From Rhodococcus rhodochrous (GTDB lineage: Bacteria; Actinomycetota; Actinomycetes; Mycobacteriales; Mycobacteriaceae), in contig NZ_CP027557.1 of assembly GCF_014854695.1 (NCBI RefSeq), forward strand, positions 1,240,001 through 1,304,000: a stretch of DNA of 64,000 bases. The letters run 5' to 3'. This document shows, piece by piece, positions 1 through 8,209 of the stretch. The number at the start of each line of letters is the position of its first letter. The stretch's first letter is position 1. The notes below the pieces were generated by a model. That model was not told the origin of the DNA and made no database searches. It saw nothing but the letters and a program-made list of their open reading frames with translations. Made by a program: the position numbers and the translations under genes.

Positions 1-489
1 CTCGTCGCCAACCTGCCCTACAACGTCGCGGTGCCGGTGCTGCTGCACCTGTTCTCCGAGTTCCCCACTCTGCGAACCGCTCTCGTGATGGTGCAGGCCG
101 AGGTCGCCGATCGGCTCGCAGCCGAACCGGGCGGCAAGATCTACGGCGTGCCCAGTGTGAAGGCGCGGTTCTTCGGCGACGTCCGCAGGGCCGGCGCCGT
201 CGGGCGTGCGGTCTTCTGGCCCGTTCCCCAGGTGGAATCGGGCCTCGTGCGCGTCGACCGCTACACCGAGCCGCCGTGGCCCACCGACGCGCAGACGCGC
301 GCCCGGGTCTTCGCCGTCGTCGACGCGGCCTTCGCTCAACGGCGAAAGACGTTGCGCGCAGCGCTGAGTGGATGGGCGGGCTCGCCAACGGAGGCCGAGA
401 GGCGCCTGCTGGCCGCCGGTATCGAGCCGTCGACCCGCGGGGAGAAGCTCGACGCCGCCGCCTTCGTGAGGCTTGCAAGCGTGCAGTGA
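1..489 (+). CDS. rsmA: 16S rRNA adenine dimethyltransferase RsmA/KsgA (5' end outside window)
   Basis: This is the C-terminal part of the SAM-dependent enzyme that dimethylates two adjacent adenines near the 3' end of 16S rRNA during 30S maturation. The reading frame is open from base 1 and starts inside the catalytic motif: NLPYNVA is the NLPY motif IV of the family. The segment [11 protein letters not shown] and the C-terminal helical part ([12 protein letters not shown]) are also typical. About 162 codons are visible and the N-terminal SAM-binding half lies upstream of the window. ispE follows downstream, as in mycobacteria, but a cold-shock gene and a small secreted-protein gene lie between. 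The gene ends in TGA at 487-489. Identification is confident. Confidence 0.95.
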   Translation, partial: LVANLPYNVAVPVLLHLFSEFPTLRTALVMVQAEVADRLAAEPGGKIYGVPSVKARFFGDVRRAGAVGRAVFWPVPQVESGLVRVDRYTEPPWPTDAQTRARVFAVVDAAFAQRRKTLRAALSGWAGSPTEAERRLLAAGIEPSTRGEKLDAAAFVRLASVQ

Positions 490-521
490 TCCCGGTCACT
501 CCTCCTGGCGGCGGGCTGCGA

Positions 522-715
522 TGTGTGGTTAAGTTGTCCTCGGTCGTTAGGTAGTGTGTTCGTGGTTTACCCCTCGCACATTTCTGGTTGCGAGCGGAGG
601 CGATAGCCACGATGGAATCGTTTCAGCCGTGTAGTGACAGACCCGGGAGCCGAAACCGACTCCCGACGAGACAGAACGTCTACATCCGTTCTGCCTGCAA
701 GTGAAGGACAGCAAC
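522..715 (+). promoter_or_regulatory. Long structured 5' leader of cold-shock gene
   Basis: About 190 bases upstream of the cold-shock start are non-coding. The leader contains the hairpin CTCGCA (573-578) / TGCGAG (589-594) with a 10-base loop. The leader of the second cold-shock gene at 54729-54896 has a matching hairpin, embedded in similar flanking sequence (TGTGTGGTT, CTCGGTCG). In one pair U-A is replaced by U-G, which keeps pairing. Long structured leaders act as RNA thermosensors in cspA of enterobacteria; a similar role here is inference. Confidence 0.55.
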
Positions 716-922
716 ATGGCTGAAGGTACTGTGAAGTGGTTCAACGGCGAAAAGGGCTTCGGCTTCATCGCTCCCTCGGACGGCTCCGCTGACGTCTTCG
801 TGCACTTCTCCGAGATCCAGGGCCGCGGCTTCCGCACCCTCGAGGAGAACCAGCGCGTGAGCTTCGAGATCGGCCAGGGCCAGAAGGGCCCGCAGGCCAC
901 CGGCGTGAACGTCATCGGCTGA
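716..922 (+). CDS. Cold-shock protein (CspA family)
   Basis: A 68-residue single cold-shock domain that binds single-stranded RNA/DNA as an RNA chaperone. RNP1 (KGFGFI) and RNP2 (VFVHF) are both intact and the length is normal. I chose the ATG at 716 because AAGGA lies at 703-707 and the protein then begins MAEGTVKWF, as family members do; an upstream in-frame GTG at 701 would add five residues. It has a long leader of its own and ends just before a strong terminator. The paralogue at 54897-55100 is nearly identical except that its RNP2 reads VFAHY. Cold induction is inferred from family and leader, not shown. Confidence 0.95.
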   Translation: MAEGTVKWFNGEKGFGFIAPSDGSADVFVHFSEIQGRGFRTLEENQRVSFEIGQGQKGPQATGVNVIG

Positions 923-936
923 TACCGATAACTCTC

Positions 937-976
937 CGAATCCGGGCCGGCACCTCAGGGTGCCGGCCCGGATTCG
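937..976. terminator. Bidirectional terminator between convergent genes
   Basis: A perfect 18-bp stem (937-954 with 959-976) closes on the tetraloop TCAG. It sits exactly between the stop of the cold-shock gene (922) and the stop of the convergent secreted-protein gene (986), so it can serve both strands. No long T run follows, which is common for actinobacterial terminators. Confidence 0.8.
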
Positions 977-985
977 TTCGTCCGG

Positions 986-1252
986 TCAGCCGATCATCGC
1001 TCCGTAACCGGTGATGCCCACGCCGGACGAGCCGGTCGACGACCCCGCGGAGTCGGCCGAACCGGTGGCCACGCCGGCCGAGCCGGTGGGCGGGTTGACG
1101 CAGTCCACGAGATTCAGCGAGCGCAGGACCAGGTCGCCGAGCGAGCAGACGCGCGGCGGGGCCGGTTCGGCCGAGGCGACGCCGGCGGTTCCCAGCGTGG
1201 CCGCCGCGGCGACGACGCAGACGGCGACCGCATTGCGTACGGATCGAGTCAC
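986..1252 (-). CDS. Small secreted hypothetical protein
   Basis: An 88-residue protein with a clear Sec signal peptide: basic n-region (TRSVRN), a hydrophobic Ala/Val core and a cleavage site after ASA (GVASA-EP). The mature part is about 60 residues with two cysteines and a Gly/Ser-rich tail. The GTG start at 1252 is preceded by GGAGGAA. The gene runs opposite to ispE, whose start lies about 90 bases away. I do not recognise a family. Small signal-peptide proteins with two cysteines are common in mycobacteria and rhodococci and are usually exported; function unknown. Confidence 0.7.
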   Translation of the reverse strand: MTRSVRNAVAVCVVAAAATLGTAGVASAEPAPPRVCSLGDLVLRSLNLVDCVNPPTGSAGVATGSADSAGSSTGSSGVGITGYGAMIG

Positions 1253-1342
1253 ATTTCCTCCAGTGTGTTCACGAGTCGCCCGATCGTAGAGCGCGGCCGC
1301 GGCGGTCGGGAAGCATCCGTATCCCGAGTAAGCTCTGTACTC

Positions 1343-2278
1343 GTGCTTTCCGTCGTGCCGACCCCCGTGACAGTGCGGGTCCCGTCCAAGGTCAACCTGC
1401 ATCTCGCGGTGGGCGACCTCCGTCCCGACGGCTACCACGACCTGCACACCGTCTTCCAGGCCCTGTCCCTGTACGACGAGGTGTCGGTGGTCCCCGCCGA
1501 CACCCTGAGCGTGACGGTGCGCGGTACGGGCGCCGAGGTGGTGCCCACCGATTCGACGAACCTGGCGTGGCGCGCCGCCGAGATGATGGCGGAACGAGCC
1601 GCGCGCACCCCCGACGTGGCGATCACGATCGACAAGGGCATCCCCGTCGCCGGCGGAATGGCCGGTGGCAGTGCCGACGCGGCCGCGACGCTGGTCGCGC
1701 TCGACGCGCTGTGGGGAATCGGGGCACCCCGGGAGGACCTCGCGGATCTCGCCGCCCGGCTCGGCAGCGACGTGCCGTTCTGCCTCCACGGCGGCACGGC
1801 GATCGGAACCGGACGGGGTGAGCGCCTCGTCCCTGTCCTCACCCGCGGCACCTTCCACTGGGTGCTGGCCCTCGCGAAGGGCGGCCTGTCCACACCGGTC
1901 GTCTTCCGCGAACTCGACCGGCTGCGCGCCGAGGGAGAACCTCAGCGTGTCGGCAGCGCCGATGCCGTGCTCTCCGCGCTCGGCTCCGGCGACGCCCACC
2001 AGCTCGCGCCGCTGCTCGGCAACGACCTGCAGGCCGCGGCCCTGTCTCTCGACCCCATGCTGCGGCGCACGCTCCGGGCGGGTGTCGAGGCCGGCGCCCT
2101 GGCGGGCATCGTCTCCGGTTCGGGCCCCACGTGTGCGTTCCTCGTCGAGGACCAGCACGCCGCGGTCACCGTGAGCGCCGAACTCGCCGGCGCCGGTGTG
2201 TGCCGTACGGTGCGGGTCGCCTCAGGTCCGGTGCCGGGCGCCCGTGTCGTCGGCGACGCCGATCCCGCACACCCCTGA
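1343..2278 (+). CDS. ispE: 4-diphosphocytidyl-2-C-methyl-D-erythritol kinase
   Basis: IspE phosphorylates 4-diphosphocytidyl-2-C-methyl-D-erythritol with ATP, the fourth step of the non-mevalonate (MEP) isoprenoid pathway in the cytoplasm. It is a GHMP kinase: the ATP-binding glycine-rich loop reads [14 protein letters not shown] and the N-terminal substrate region is [22 protein letters not shown]-terminal [13 protein letters not shown] motif is typical. The frame is open further upstream, but the GTG at 1343 gives a 311-residue protein that begins at the conserved part; no strong ribosome-binding site decides the start. The position after rsmA is conserved in mycobacteria. Confidence 0.95.
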   Translation: MLSVVPTPVTVRVPSKVNLHLAVGDLRPDGYHDLHTVFQALSLYDEVSVVPADTLSVTVRGTGAEVVPTDSTNLAWRAAEMMAERAARTPDVAITIDKGIPVAGGMAGGSADAAATLVALDALWGIGAPREDLADLAARLGSDVPFCLHGGTAIGTGRGERLVPVLTRGTFHWVLALAKGGLSTPVVFRELDRLRAEGEPQRVGSADAVLSALGSGDAHQLAPLLGNDLQAAALSLDPMLRRTLRAGVEAGALAGIVSGSGPTCAFLVEDQHAAVTVSAELAGAGVCRTVRVASGPVPGARVVGDADPAHP

Positions 2279-2322
2279 TCCTTGTAGTACATCCCCGCAA
2301 TTCTCGGAAGGCGTTGCTCCAC

Positions 2323-4116
2323 GTGGCGAATCTGATCAACCTCGAACAGGTCTCGAAGTCGTTCGGCATCAAGCCGTTGCTCGACTCGGTGTCCCTCGGC
2401 GTGAACGAGGGGGAGCGGATCGGTGTCGTCGGCCTCAACGGCGGTGGCAAGACGACGATGCTCGAGGTGCTCGCCGGCATCGAGGAGCCCGATTCGGGCC
2501 GGGTGAGCCGCGTGAACGGTCTGCGCATGGCGGTCGTGACCCAGCGCGGCGGCCTGCCGGAGGGCTCGACCGTCGGCGAGGTGGTCCTCGGGCCGCTCGG
2601 GGTGGCCGAGCACGAGTGGGCGGGCGATGCGCGCATCCGCTCGGTGCTCACCGGCATCGGCATCGACAATCTCGGTCTCGACGCGGTCGTCGACGGTCTG
2701 TCCGGTGGCGAACGTCGCCGGGTCGCCCTCGCCGCGGCCCTCGTGCAGGATCTCGACCTGCTCGTCCTCGACGAGCCCACCAACCATCTCGACGTCGAGG
2801 GCGTGCAGTGGCTCGCCGAGCACCTGCTGTCGCGGCGCAGCGCGCTCGTTGTCGTCACCCACGACCGCTGGTTCCTCGACACCGTCGCGACCCGCACCTG
2901 GGAGGTCGTGAACGGTCGGGTCGAGAGCTACGAGGGCGGCTACAACGACTGGATCTTCGCGCGCGCCGAGCGTGCCCGCCAGGCCGACGCGATGGAGGAA
3001 CGCCGTCGCAATCTCGCGCGCAAGGAACTCGCGTGGCTGCGTCGCGGTGCCCCGGCCCGCACGTCCAAGCCGAAGTACCGCATCGAAGCCGCCGAAGCGC
3101 TGATCGCGAACGTGCCGCCGCCGCGCGACTCGGTGGCGCTGGCGTCGTTCGCGAAGCGTCGCCTGGGCCGCGTCGTCATCGAACTCGAGGACGCGACCCT
3201 CACCACCCCGGACGGTCGCGAGTTGGTCCGCGACCTCACCTGGCGTCTCGGCCCGGGCGAGCGGATCGGTCTCGTAGGCGTCAACGGCTCGGGCAAGACG
3301 ACCCTGCTGCGCACGCTCGCGGGCGAACTCGAACCGGCGCAGGGACGTCGCATCCAGGGCCAGACCGTCGAGATCGGCTGGCTGCGGCAGGAACTCGACG
3401 ACCTGCCCACCGACATGCGGGTGCTCGAGGCCGTCAAGGATGTGGCCGAGCGGATCACGTTGGGCGACAAAGAGATCTCCGCCGGTCAGCTCGCCGAACG
3501 TCTGGGCTTCACCCCGGCCCGGCAGCGCACCCCGGTCGGCGACCTGTCCGGTGGTGAGCGTCGTCGCCTGCAGCTCACGCGCGTGCTCATGGCCGAGCCG
3601 AACGTGCTGCTCCTCGACGAGCCCACCAACGACCTCGACATCGACACTCTCCAGCAGCTCGAGGACCTGCTCGACGGCTGGGCCGGAACCCTCGTGGTCA
3701 TCAGCCACGACCGGTATCTCGTCGAACGCATCTGTGATTCGACGTGGGCCCTGTTCGGCGACGGCCGGCTCACGAACCTTCCCGGCGGCATCGAGGAGTA
3801 TCTGCGCCGGCGTGCAGCCATGGGCGACGGCGACGTGCCGTCGGTGGCGTCGACCGTCTCGAAGACCGGTGACGCCGCGGAGCAGCCGAAGAAACGCGAC
3901 GGTGCCGCGGAACGTGCCGCGCGCAAGGAACTGTCGCGCCTCGAGCGTCTCGTCGCAAAGCTGACCGAGAAAGAGGAGAAGCTGCACCACGACCTCGCGG
4001 AGGCGGCGACCGATCCCGACCGGCTGCAGAAGCTCGACGCGAAGTTGCGTGAGGTGGTCGCGGAGAAGGAAGCGGCCGAGGAGCAGTGGATGGAGCTCGC
4101 CGAAGATCTCGACTGA
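2323..4116 (+). CDS. ABC-F family ATPase (Uup-like)
   Basis: A soluble tandem ABC ATPase with no membrane domain; ABC-F proteins act on the ribosome. Two nucleotide-binding domains are visible: Walker A GLNGGGKTT and GVNGSGKTT, signatures LSGGERRRVAL and LSGGERRRLQL, Walker B plus D-loop LLVLDEPTNHLD and VLLLDEPTNDLD. A charged linker separates them. The last ~70 residues form a Glu/Lys-rich coiled coil (KELSRLERLVAKLTEKEEK), a Uup-type C-terminal domain. The GTG at 2323 is preceded by a weak GGAAGG and gives 597 residues. It lies 44 bases after ispE, probably in the same transcript. Exact subfamily and any antibiotic-protection role cannot be told from sequence. Confidence 0.9.
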   Translation: MANLINLEQVSKSFGIKPLLDSVSLGVNEGERIGVVGLNGGGKTTMLEVLAGIEEPDSGRVSRVNGLRMAVVTQRGGLPEGSTVGEVVLGPLGVAEHEWAGDARIRSVLTGIGIDNLGLDAVVDGLSGGERRRVALAAALVQDLDLLVLDEPTNHLDVEGVQWLAEHLLSRRSALVVVTHDRWFLDTVATRTWEVVNGRVESYEGGYNDWIFARAERARQADAMEERRRNLARKELAWLRRGAPARTSKPKYRIEAAEALIANVPPPRDSVALASFAKRRLGRVVIELEDATLTTPDGRELVRDLTWRLGPGERIGLVGVNGSGKTTLLRTLAGELEPAQGRRIQGQTVEIGWLRQELDDLPTDMRVLEAVKDVAERITLGDKEISAGQLAERLGFTPARQRTPVGDLSGGERRRLQLTRVLMAEPNVLLLDEPTNDLDIDTLQQLEDLLDGWAGTLVVISHDRYLVERICDSTWALFGDGRLTNLPGGIEEYLRRRAAMGDGDVPSVASTVSKTGDAAEQPKKRDGAAERAARKELSRLERLVAKLTEKEEKLHHDLAEAATDPDRLQKLDAKLREVVAEKEAAEEQWMELAEDLD

Positions 4117-4124
4117 ATCCTCTT

Positions 4125-4179
4125 GACCTCGAGTCGGCTCGAGGTCGCAGGATGGGCGTCGTCAGAAGGAACGCCCATC
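4125..4179. promoter_or_regulatory. Two consecutive perfect palindromes upstream of membrane-protein gene
   Basis: GACCTCGAG (4125-4133) and CTCGAGGTC (4138-4146) form a 9-bp stem with a 4-base loop. Immediately after, GATGGGCGT (4151-4159) and ACGCCCATC (4171-4179) form a second 9-bp stem. The second hairpin ends one base before the AGGAGG ribosome-binding site of the gene at 4190. The first may terminate the ABC-F transcript; the second may be an operator or an RNA structure affecting translation. Confidence 0.5.
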
Positions 4180-4189
4180 AGGAGGATCC

Positions 4190-4627
4190 ATGTCCGTCAC
4201 CGAAACATCCGGTACCTCTACGCATCTCCCGCAGTCCCGACTCGCACGTTCCGCTGTGGTGGTCGCCGCGTCCGTCGTGACCGCACTGGTGATCGACCTC
4301 GTGCTGTGGGCCGTCGGGCTCGTCGCGGGTGGCTCGTTCGAACACACCGACGCCGGTGAGGTGGTGAGCGCGGCGCCCGGTGGCGTGGTGCTCATGTCCG
4401 TCGTCCCGCTCACCGTCGGTCTCTCCGTCGCGGCCCTGCTCACCCTGTGGTGGAACGGTTTCGCGCGGATCGCCCAGGTCGTCGGGGCGTTGCTGCCGCT
4501 GGCGACGATCCAGGGCACGATCTCCGCGGACTTCGACACGCCGAGCACCGTCGCCCTGGCGCTGATGCACGTCGTGATCGCCGTGGTGGTCGTCGTCGCA
4601 CTGGAGATGCTCCGTGCGCGTGCCTGA
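4190..4627 (+). CDS. DUF6069-like small integral membrane protein
   Basis: A 145-residue membrane protein with four predicted hydrophobic segments at roughly residues 22-45, 65-85, 90-110 and 120-142, joined by short loops. A short polar N-terminus precedes the first. The layout resembles the DUF6069 family; no biochemical role is known. AGGAGG at 4180-4185 sits five bases before the ATG, a strong ribosome-binding site. The gene is separated from the ABC-F gene by two palindromes and faces the acyl-CoA dehydrogenase gene across a long hairpin. Family assignment is from overall pattern only. Confidence 0.7.
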   Translation: MSVTETSGTSTHLPQSRLARSAVVVAASVVTALVIDLVLWAVGLVAGGSFEHTDAGEVVSAAPGGVVLMSVVPLTVGLSVAALLTLWWNGFARIAQVVGALLPLATIQGTISADFDTPSTVALALMHVVIAVVVVVALEMLRARA

Positions 4628-4635
4628 CACGAGTA

Positions 4636-4685
4636 GGGGGAGGAAATGTGCGCTTTCGCAAGGAAAGTCGCACATTTCCTCCCCC
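4636..4685. terminator. Long inverted repeat between convergent genes
   Basis: A perfect 17-bp inverted repeat (4636-4652 with 4669-4685) has arms running from GGGGGAGG into the A/T-containing GAAATGTGCG. The interior can extend it (CTTT 4653-4656 with AAAG 4664-4667). It lies between the convergent stops at 4627 and 4702, so a bidirectional terminator is the simplest reading. The purine-rich outer arm is unusual. Confidence 0.7.
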
Positions 4686-4701
4686 GAGTTCGGGCGGAGA
4701 C

Positions 4702-5856
4702 CTACAGGCCGAGCAGCTTGCTGATGATCTCGTTCATGATCTCGTTGGTGCCGCCGCCGATGCCGAGGACGCGGGCGTCGCGGAAGTGGCGCTCGACCTC
4801 GCTCTCGCGCATCAGGCCGATACCACCGGAGAGCTGAACCGCCTCCATGACGGCGTGGTCGCAGACCTTGACGGCGTTGTTCTTCGCCATCGACGTCTCG
4901 AGCAGCATGCCCTCGCCGTTGACCCACCGCTCGGCGACCGAGCGGCAGAACGTCTGTGCCGCAGTGATCTCGGTGGCGAGCTCGGCGAGACGGTGACGCA
5001 CGACCTGGCGCTTCGACAGCGGACGGCCCATCGTCTCGCGGGACTTGACCCACTCGACGGTCAGGTCGAAGCAGCGCTGCGCGGTGGCGACGGCTTGGAA
5101 GGCCAGCGACAGGCGCTCACCCTGGAACTGCTGCGCGATCTGCCCGAAGGCCGAGTTCTCGGCGCCGATGAGGTTGGAGACCGGCACGCGCACGTCGTCG
5201 TAGAACAGCTCGGCGGTGTCCGAACACAGCCAGCCCATCTTGTCGAGCTTGCGGGAGACCGTGAAACCCGGTGTGTCCGTAGGGACGACGACGAGCGAGA
5301 TGCCACCGGCGCCGGCGTCGCCCGTGCGCACCGCGGTGGTCACGAAGTCGGCGCGTGTACCCGAGGTGATGTAGAGCTTCGCACCGTTGATGACGTACTC
5401 GTCGCCGTCACGACGCGCGGTCGTGCGGATGTTCGCGACGTCGGAGCCGCCGCTGGGCTCGGAGATCGCGAGCGAACCGATCGCGCGACCCTCGAGCGCG
5501 GGACGCGCGAACCGCTCGATCAGGTCGGTGTTGCCCGACGAGACGATGTGCGGGGTGGCGATGCCGTGGCTGAACAGCGCCGAGATCAGGCCCGACGAAC
5601 CACCGGCGAGGATGATCTCCTCGAGGATCGCGAGCATGTCGAGGGCGGTGCCGCCCGAGCCGCCGTGCTCCTCTGCGACCGAGGCGCCGAGCAGGCCCGC
5701 GTCGGCGGCCTTGCGATGCAGTTCGCGCGGGATCTCGCCGGCGCGCTCCCACTCGTCCAGGTGGGGGACGATCTCCTTGCGCGTGAAGTCGGCGGCGAGC
5801 TGACGGAGCGCCTTCTGCTCGTCGGTGTCCCAGCGGATCACTTCGGTGGTGGTCAT
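4702..5856 (-). CDS. Acyl-CoA dehydrogenase (long-chain/isovaleryl-type active site)
   Basis: A 384-residue FAD-dependent acyl-CoA dehydrogenase that introduces the alpha-beta double bond in beta-oxidation. Family motifs are AISEPSGGSDV and the C-terminal LSGGIGLMRESEVERHFRD. The MCAD-type catalytic glutamate near the C-terminus is absent: the loop reads GGGTNEIMNE. A glutamate is present in QGERLSLA (about residue 247), the position of the base in isovaleryl-CoA and long-chain dehydrogenases, so activity is likely retained. It is the last of three genes (thiolase, hydratase, dehydrogenase), starting 2 bases after the hydratase stop. The operon diverges from a TetR gene. The substrate cannot be named. 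Confidence 0.9.
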   Translation of the reverse strand: MTTTEVIRWDTDEQKALRQLAADFTRKEIVPHLDEWERAGEIPRELHRKAADAGLLGASVAEEHGGSGGTALDMLAILEEIILAGGSSGLISALFSHGIATPHIVSSGNTDLIERFARPALEGRAIGSLAISEPSGGSDVANIRTTARRDGDEYVINGAKLYITSGTRADFVTTAVRTGDAGAGGISLVVVPTDTPGFTVSRKLDKMGWLCSDTAELFYDDVRVPVSNLIGAENSAFGQIAQQFQGERLSLAFQAVATAQRCFDLTVEWVKSRETMGRPLSKRQVVRHRLAELATEITAAQTFCRSVAERWVNGEGMLLETSMAKNNAVKVCDHAVMEAVQLSGGIGLMRESEVERHFRDARVLGIGGGTNEIMNEIISKLLGL

Positions 5857-5858
5857 GC

Positions 5859-6653
5859 CTATTCGCCCTTCCAGACGGGTTCGCGCTTCTGCATGAAGGC
5901 CATGACACCTTCGAGGGTGTCGGCGCTGGTGGTGAGACGTGCAAGGGCCTTGTCGGTCAGCTCCCAGGGCAGGTCCTCGGCGGGGACGTTGCCGTCGATG
6001 ATGCCGCGCGCGACGGTCTTGCTGGCCTGCACGGCGAGCGGAGCGCCCTTCGCGACGTCGGCGGCGAGAGCGAGAGCGGTGTCGAGGACCTCGGCCTGCG
6101 GGACGACCCGGTTGACGAGGCCCCAGCGCAGCGCGTCGGCGGACGACATCGGCTTGCCCGTCAGGACGAGTTCCATCGCGACGGCGCGGGGGATGGCCTG
6201 GCCGATGCGGAAGACACCACCGGCACCGGCGATCAGGCCGCGGTGCACCTCGGGCAGACCGAATTCGGCGCTCTCGGAGGCAACGACGAGATCGCTCGCG
6301 AGGGCGAGTTCGGTGCCACCGCCGAGGGCGGTGCCGTTGACCGCGGCGATGACGGGCTTGGAGATGTGGTGCTTGACGACACCGGCGAAGCCCCAGTGCG
6401 CGGTCTCGGGCGGGGTGACGCCGTCCGGTCCCTTGGTGCCGAGGGCCTTGAGGTCGGCGCCGCCGCAGAAGACGGCGTCGCCGGAGCCGGTGAGCACCAC
6501 GACACGCACGTCGCGGTCCTCTTCGGCGCGGTCCCAGGCCTCACCGAGTGCCTGGTGCACGTCGGCGTTGATGCTGTTGGCCGCCTTGGGACGGTTGATG
6601 GTGACGAGCAGGACGTGCTCGCGCTTCTCGACGAGAACGACGGGTTCGCTCAC
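5859..6653 (-). CDS. Enoyl-CoA hydratase/isomerase family protein
   Basis: A 264-residue crotonase-fold enzyme that likely hydrates trans-2-enoyl-CoA. The oxyanion-hole region FCGGADLKAL and both catalytic glutamates are in place (GTALGGGTELA and GLPEVHRGLIAGAGG). The GTG start at 6653 overlaps the thiolase stop by four bases (GTGA), which indicates translational coupling; the sequence SEPVVLVEKREHVLLV is a normal N-terminus. The acyl-CoA dehydrogenase follows after 2 bases. The three products would make one round of beta-oxidation together with a hydroxyacyl-CoA dehydrogenase encoded elsewhere. The physiological substrate is unknown. Confidence 0.9.
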   Translation of the reverse strand: MSEPVVLVEKREHVLLVTINRPKAANSINADVHQALGEAWDRAEEDRDVRVVVLTGSGDAVFCGGADLKALGTKGPDGVTPPETAHWGFAGVVKHHISKPVIAAVNGTALGGGTELALASDLVVASESAEFGLPEVHRGLIAGAGGVFRIGQAIPRAVAMELVLTGKPMSSADALRWGLVNRVVPQAEVLDTALALAADVAKGAPLAVQASKTVARGIIDGNVPAEDLPWELTDKALARLTTSADTLEGVMAFMQKREPVWKGE

Positions 6654-8164
6654 GACTGGGACTCCTCGGGGGACAGGTGCTCGATGCGGGTGACGGTGAG
6701 AGTGCCGCCGTTGTCGGTGACGTGGACGGTCTCGCCGACGATGTCGGCACCGGCGGCGAGGACCGCGGCGCCGGTGGCGTCGGTCTGGCCGGAGACACGC
6801 CGGCCGTCGGGGGTGAGGCCGACGAGGAAACCGACCGACGGGTTGCCGTCGCGACCGAATTCGGCCGTGGCGGTGACGATCTGGACCTCGCCGCTGTAAT
6901 CGGTGGCGGTCTCCGGCGCGGACGGCTCGAGCAGCACGTGCTCGGGGTCGCCGACGTAGCCGTCGGTGTGCGGTGCGCAGCCGAGGACCACGACGTGCTG
7001 GTAGGTCAGGTAGCCGCCGTTGCCGTGCACGAGGGCGAGCTCGCCGTCCTGGCGCAGCCGCTTGGCCACCGACACCACCGAGTGCAGCGTGTAGCTGTTG
7101 AGCGGGCCGCCGAAGAAGGAGTGGCCGCCGGTCACCGACGGGACGGTGTCGCGGGGGAGGCCGAGCTGCTCGATGAGCAGCTTCGGGACCACGGGGAAGC
7201 AGCTGTAGGCGTCGATGATGTCGAAGTCGCCGGGACGCAGGTCGGTCGCCGACAGCGTGCGCCGCAGCGCATCGTCGAGTGCGGCGGAGCGTCCGAAGTC
7301 GCCGCGGGCGAGCACGTCCGAGGGCTCGGTCGCGCCGGCGCCGCCCCACACGTAGAGCAGGTGGTCGTCGGGGACGCCGAGTTCGCGGGCCACGGCGAGC
7401 GAGGTGACGACCACGGCAGCGGCCTGGTCGACGAACGGCATCGCGTTGACCAGCAGTGGGTACGGATCGGTGACGAGGCGGTTCTTACCGGCGACGGTGC
7501 GGATGTCGTCGGCGGTGCGGCGCTCGGGGTTCCAGGACGCCGGGTTCTCGGCGGCGAACTGCGAGAAGGCGGCGTACAACGTCGCCGACCAGTCGAGCGA
7601 CTTCTCGCGCGAGTGCCCGAGATCGTGGCTGAGCCGGTTCTCGAACAGCGGGTAGACCCGCGTGGGGACGATCATGCCGGCGCGCTGCATGGCGGGGCTG
7701 CCGAGATCCTCGTTGCTGATCGGCGCGGGGCCGCCCGGGGCGGTGGTCCATCCGAGCGTGACCGGATCCGTTCCGACCTTGTACGAGTTGGTCGCCGAGG
7801 CCTGCGCCTCGCCGCCGACGAGCAGCGCGACGGTGCTGGTGCCCGCGGCGATGTCGTGGCCGATGCGGTCGAGCAGGGCCGCCGGCCAGTGGCCGCCGAT
7901 CGGCGTGGTCGACGTGTGTTCGGGCGCCGCGCCGAGACGTTCGGCGAGCAGGCCCGGCAGGTCGTCGTAGTTCCAGCTCGCGGTCTTGATCGCGTGGATG
8001 GTGTCGATCCGCGTGGCGAGATCGGCGCCGGAGTCGGCGATCGCAGCGAGGGTGGCCTCGTGGATGAGGTCGAGCGGTTCACGCGGGTCGGCGGGCGCAC
8101 CGGCACGGCCGGAGCGCAGGTCGCCGACGCCGATCACGACGGGCACCCGAGTGGGGTCGGTCAT
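6650..8164 (-). CDS. Thiolase-like acetyl-CoA acetyltransferase with extra C-terminal domain
   Basis: A 504-residue thiolase-superfamily protein of the SCP-x/thiolase-like type 1 group, which cleaves or transfers acyl groups at the end of beta-oxidation cycles. The N-terminus PVVIGVGDLRSGRAG and the catalytic-domain stretches DIIDAYSCFPVV, TGGHSFFGGPLNSY and LVHGNGGYLTYQ are typical. The last ~120 residues form an extra beta-rich domain carried by this subgroup. It is the first gene of the operon, and its ATG is about 70 bases from the divergent TetR gene. A palindrome at 8210-8230 in that gap is a likely control site. Confidence 0.85.
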   Translation of the reverse strand: MTDPTRVPVVIGVGDLRSGRAGAPADPREPLDLIHEATLAAIADSGADLATRIDTIHAIKTASWNYDDLPGLLAERLGAAPEHTSTTPIGGHWPAALLDRIGHDIAAGTSTVALLVGGEAQASATNSYKVGTDPVTLGWTTAPGGPAPISNEDLGSPAMQRAGMIVPTRVYPLFENRLSHDLGHSREKSLDWSATLYAAFSQFAAENPASWNPERRTADDIRTVAGKNRLVTDPYPLLVNAMPFVDQAAAVVVTSLAVARELGVPDDHLLYVWGGAGATEPSDVLARGDFGRSAALDDALRRTLSATDLRPGDFDIIDAYSCFPVVPKLLIEQLGLPRDTVPSVTGGHSFFGGPLNSYTLHSVVSVAKRLRQDGELALVHGNGGYLTYQHVVVLGCAPHTDGYVGDPEHVLLEPSAPETATDYSGEVQIVTATAEFGRDGNPSVGFLVGLTPDGRRVSGQTDATGAAVLAAGADIVGETVHVTDNGGTLTVTRIEHLSPEESQS

Positions 8165-8209
8165 GGCGTTCCTTCGGTCTGCTCGGGGAGGAGGACGCCG
8201 CCAGCTTAA

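Noticed and set aside
1942-3990. A long minus-strand frame opposite ispE and the ABC-F gene
   Set aside because: Shadow frame in G+C-rich coding sequence; both genes on the plus strand have full motif sets.
4447-6693. A 748-codon plus-strand frame across the hydratase and dehydrogenase genes
   Set aside because: It is antisense to two well-supported genes and crosses the hairpin at 4636-4685; there is no recognisable domain.
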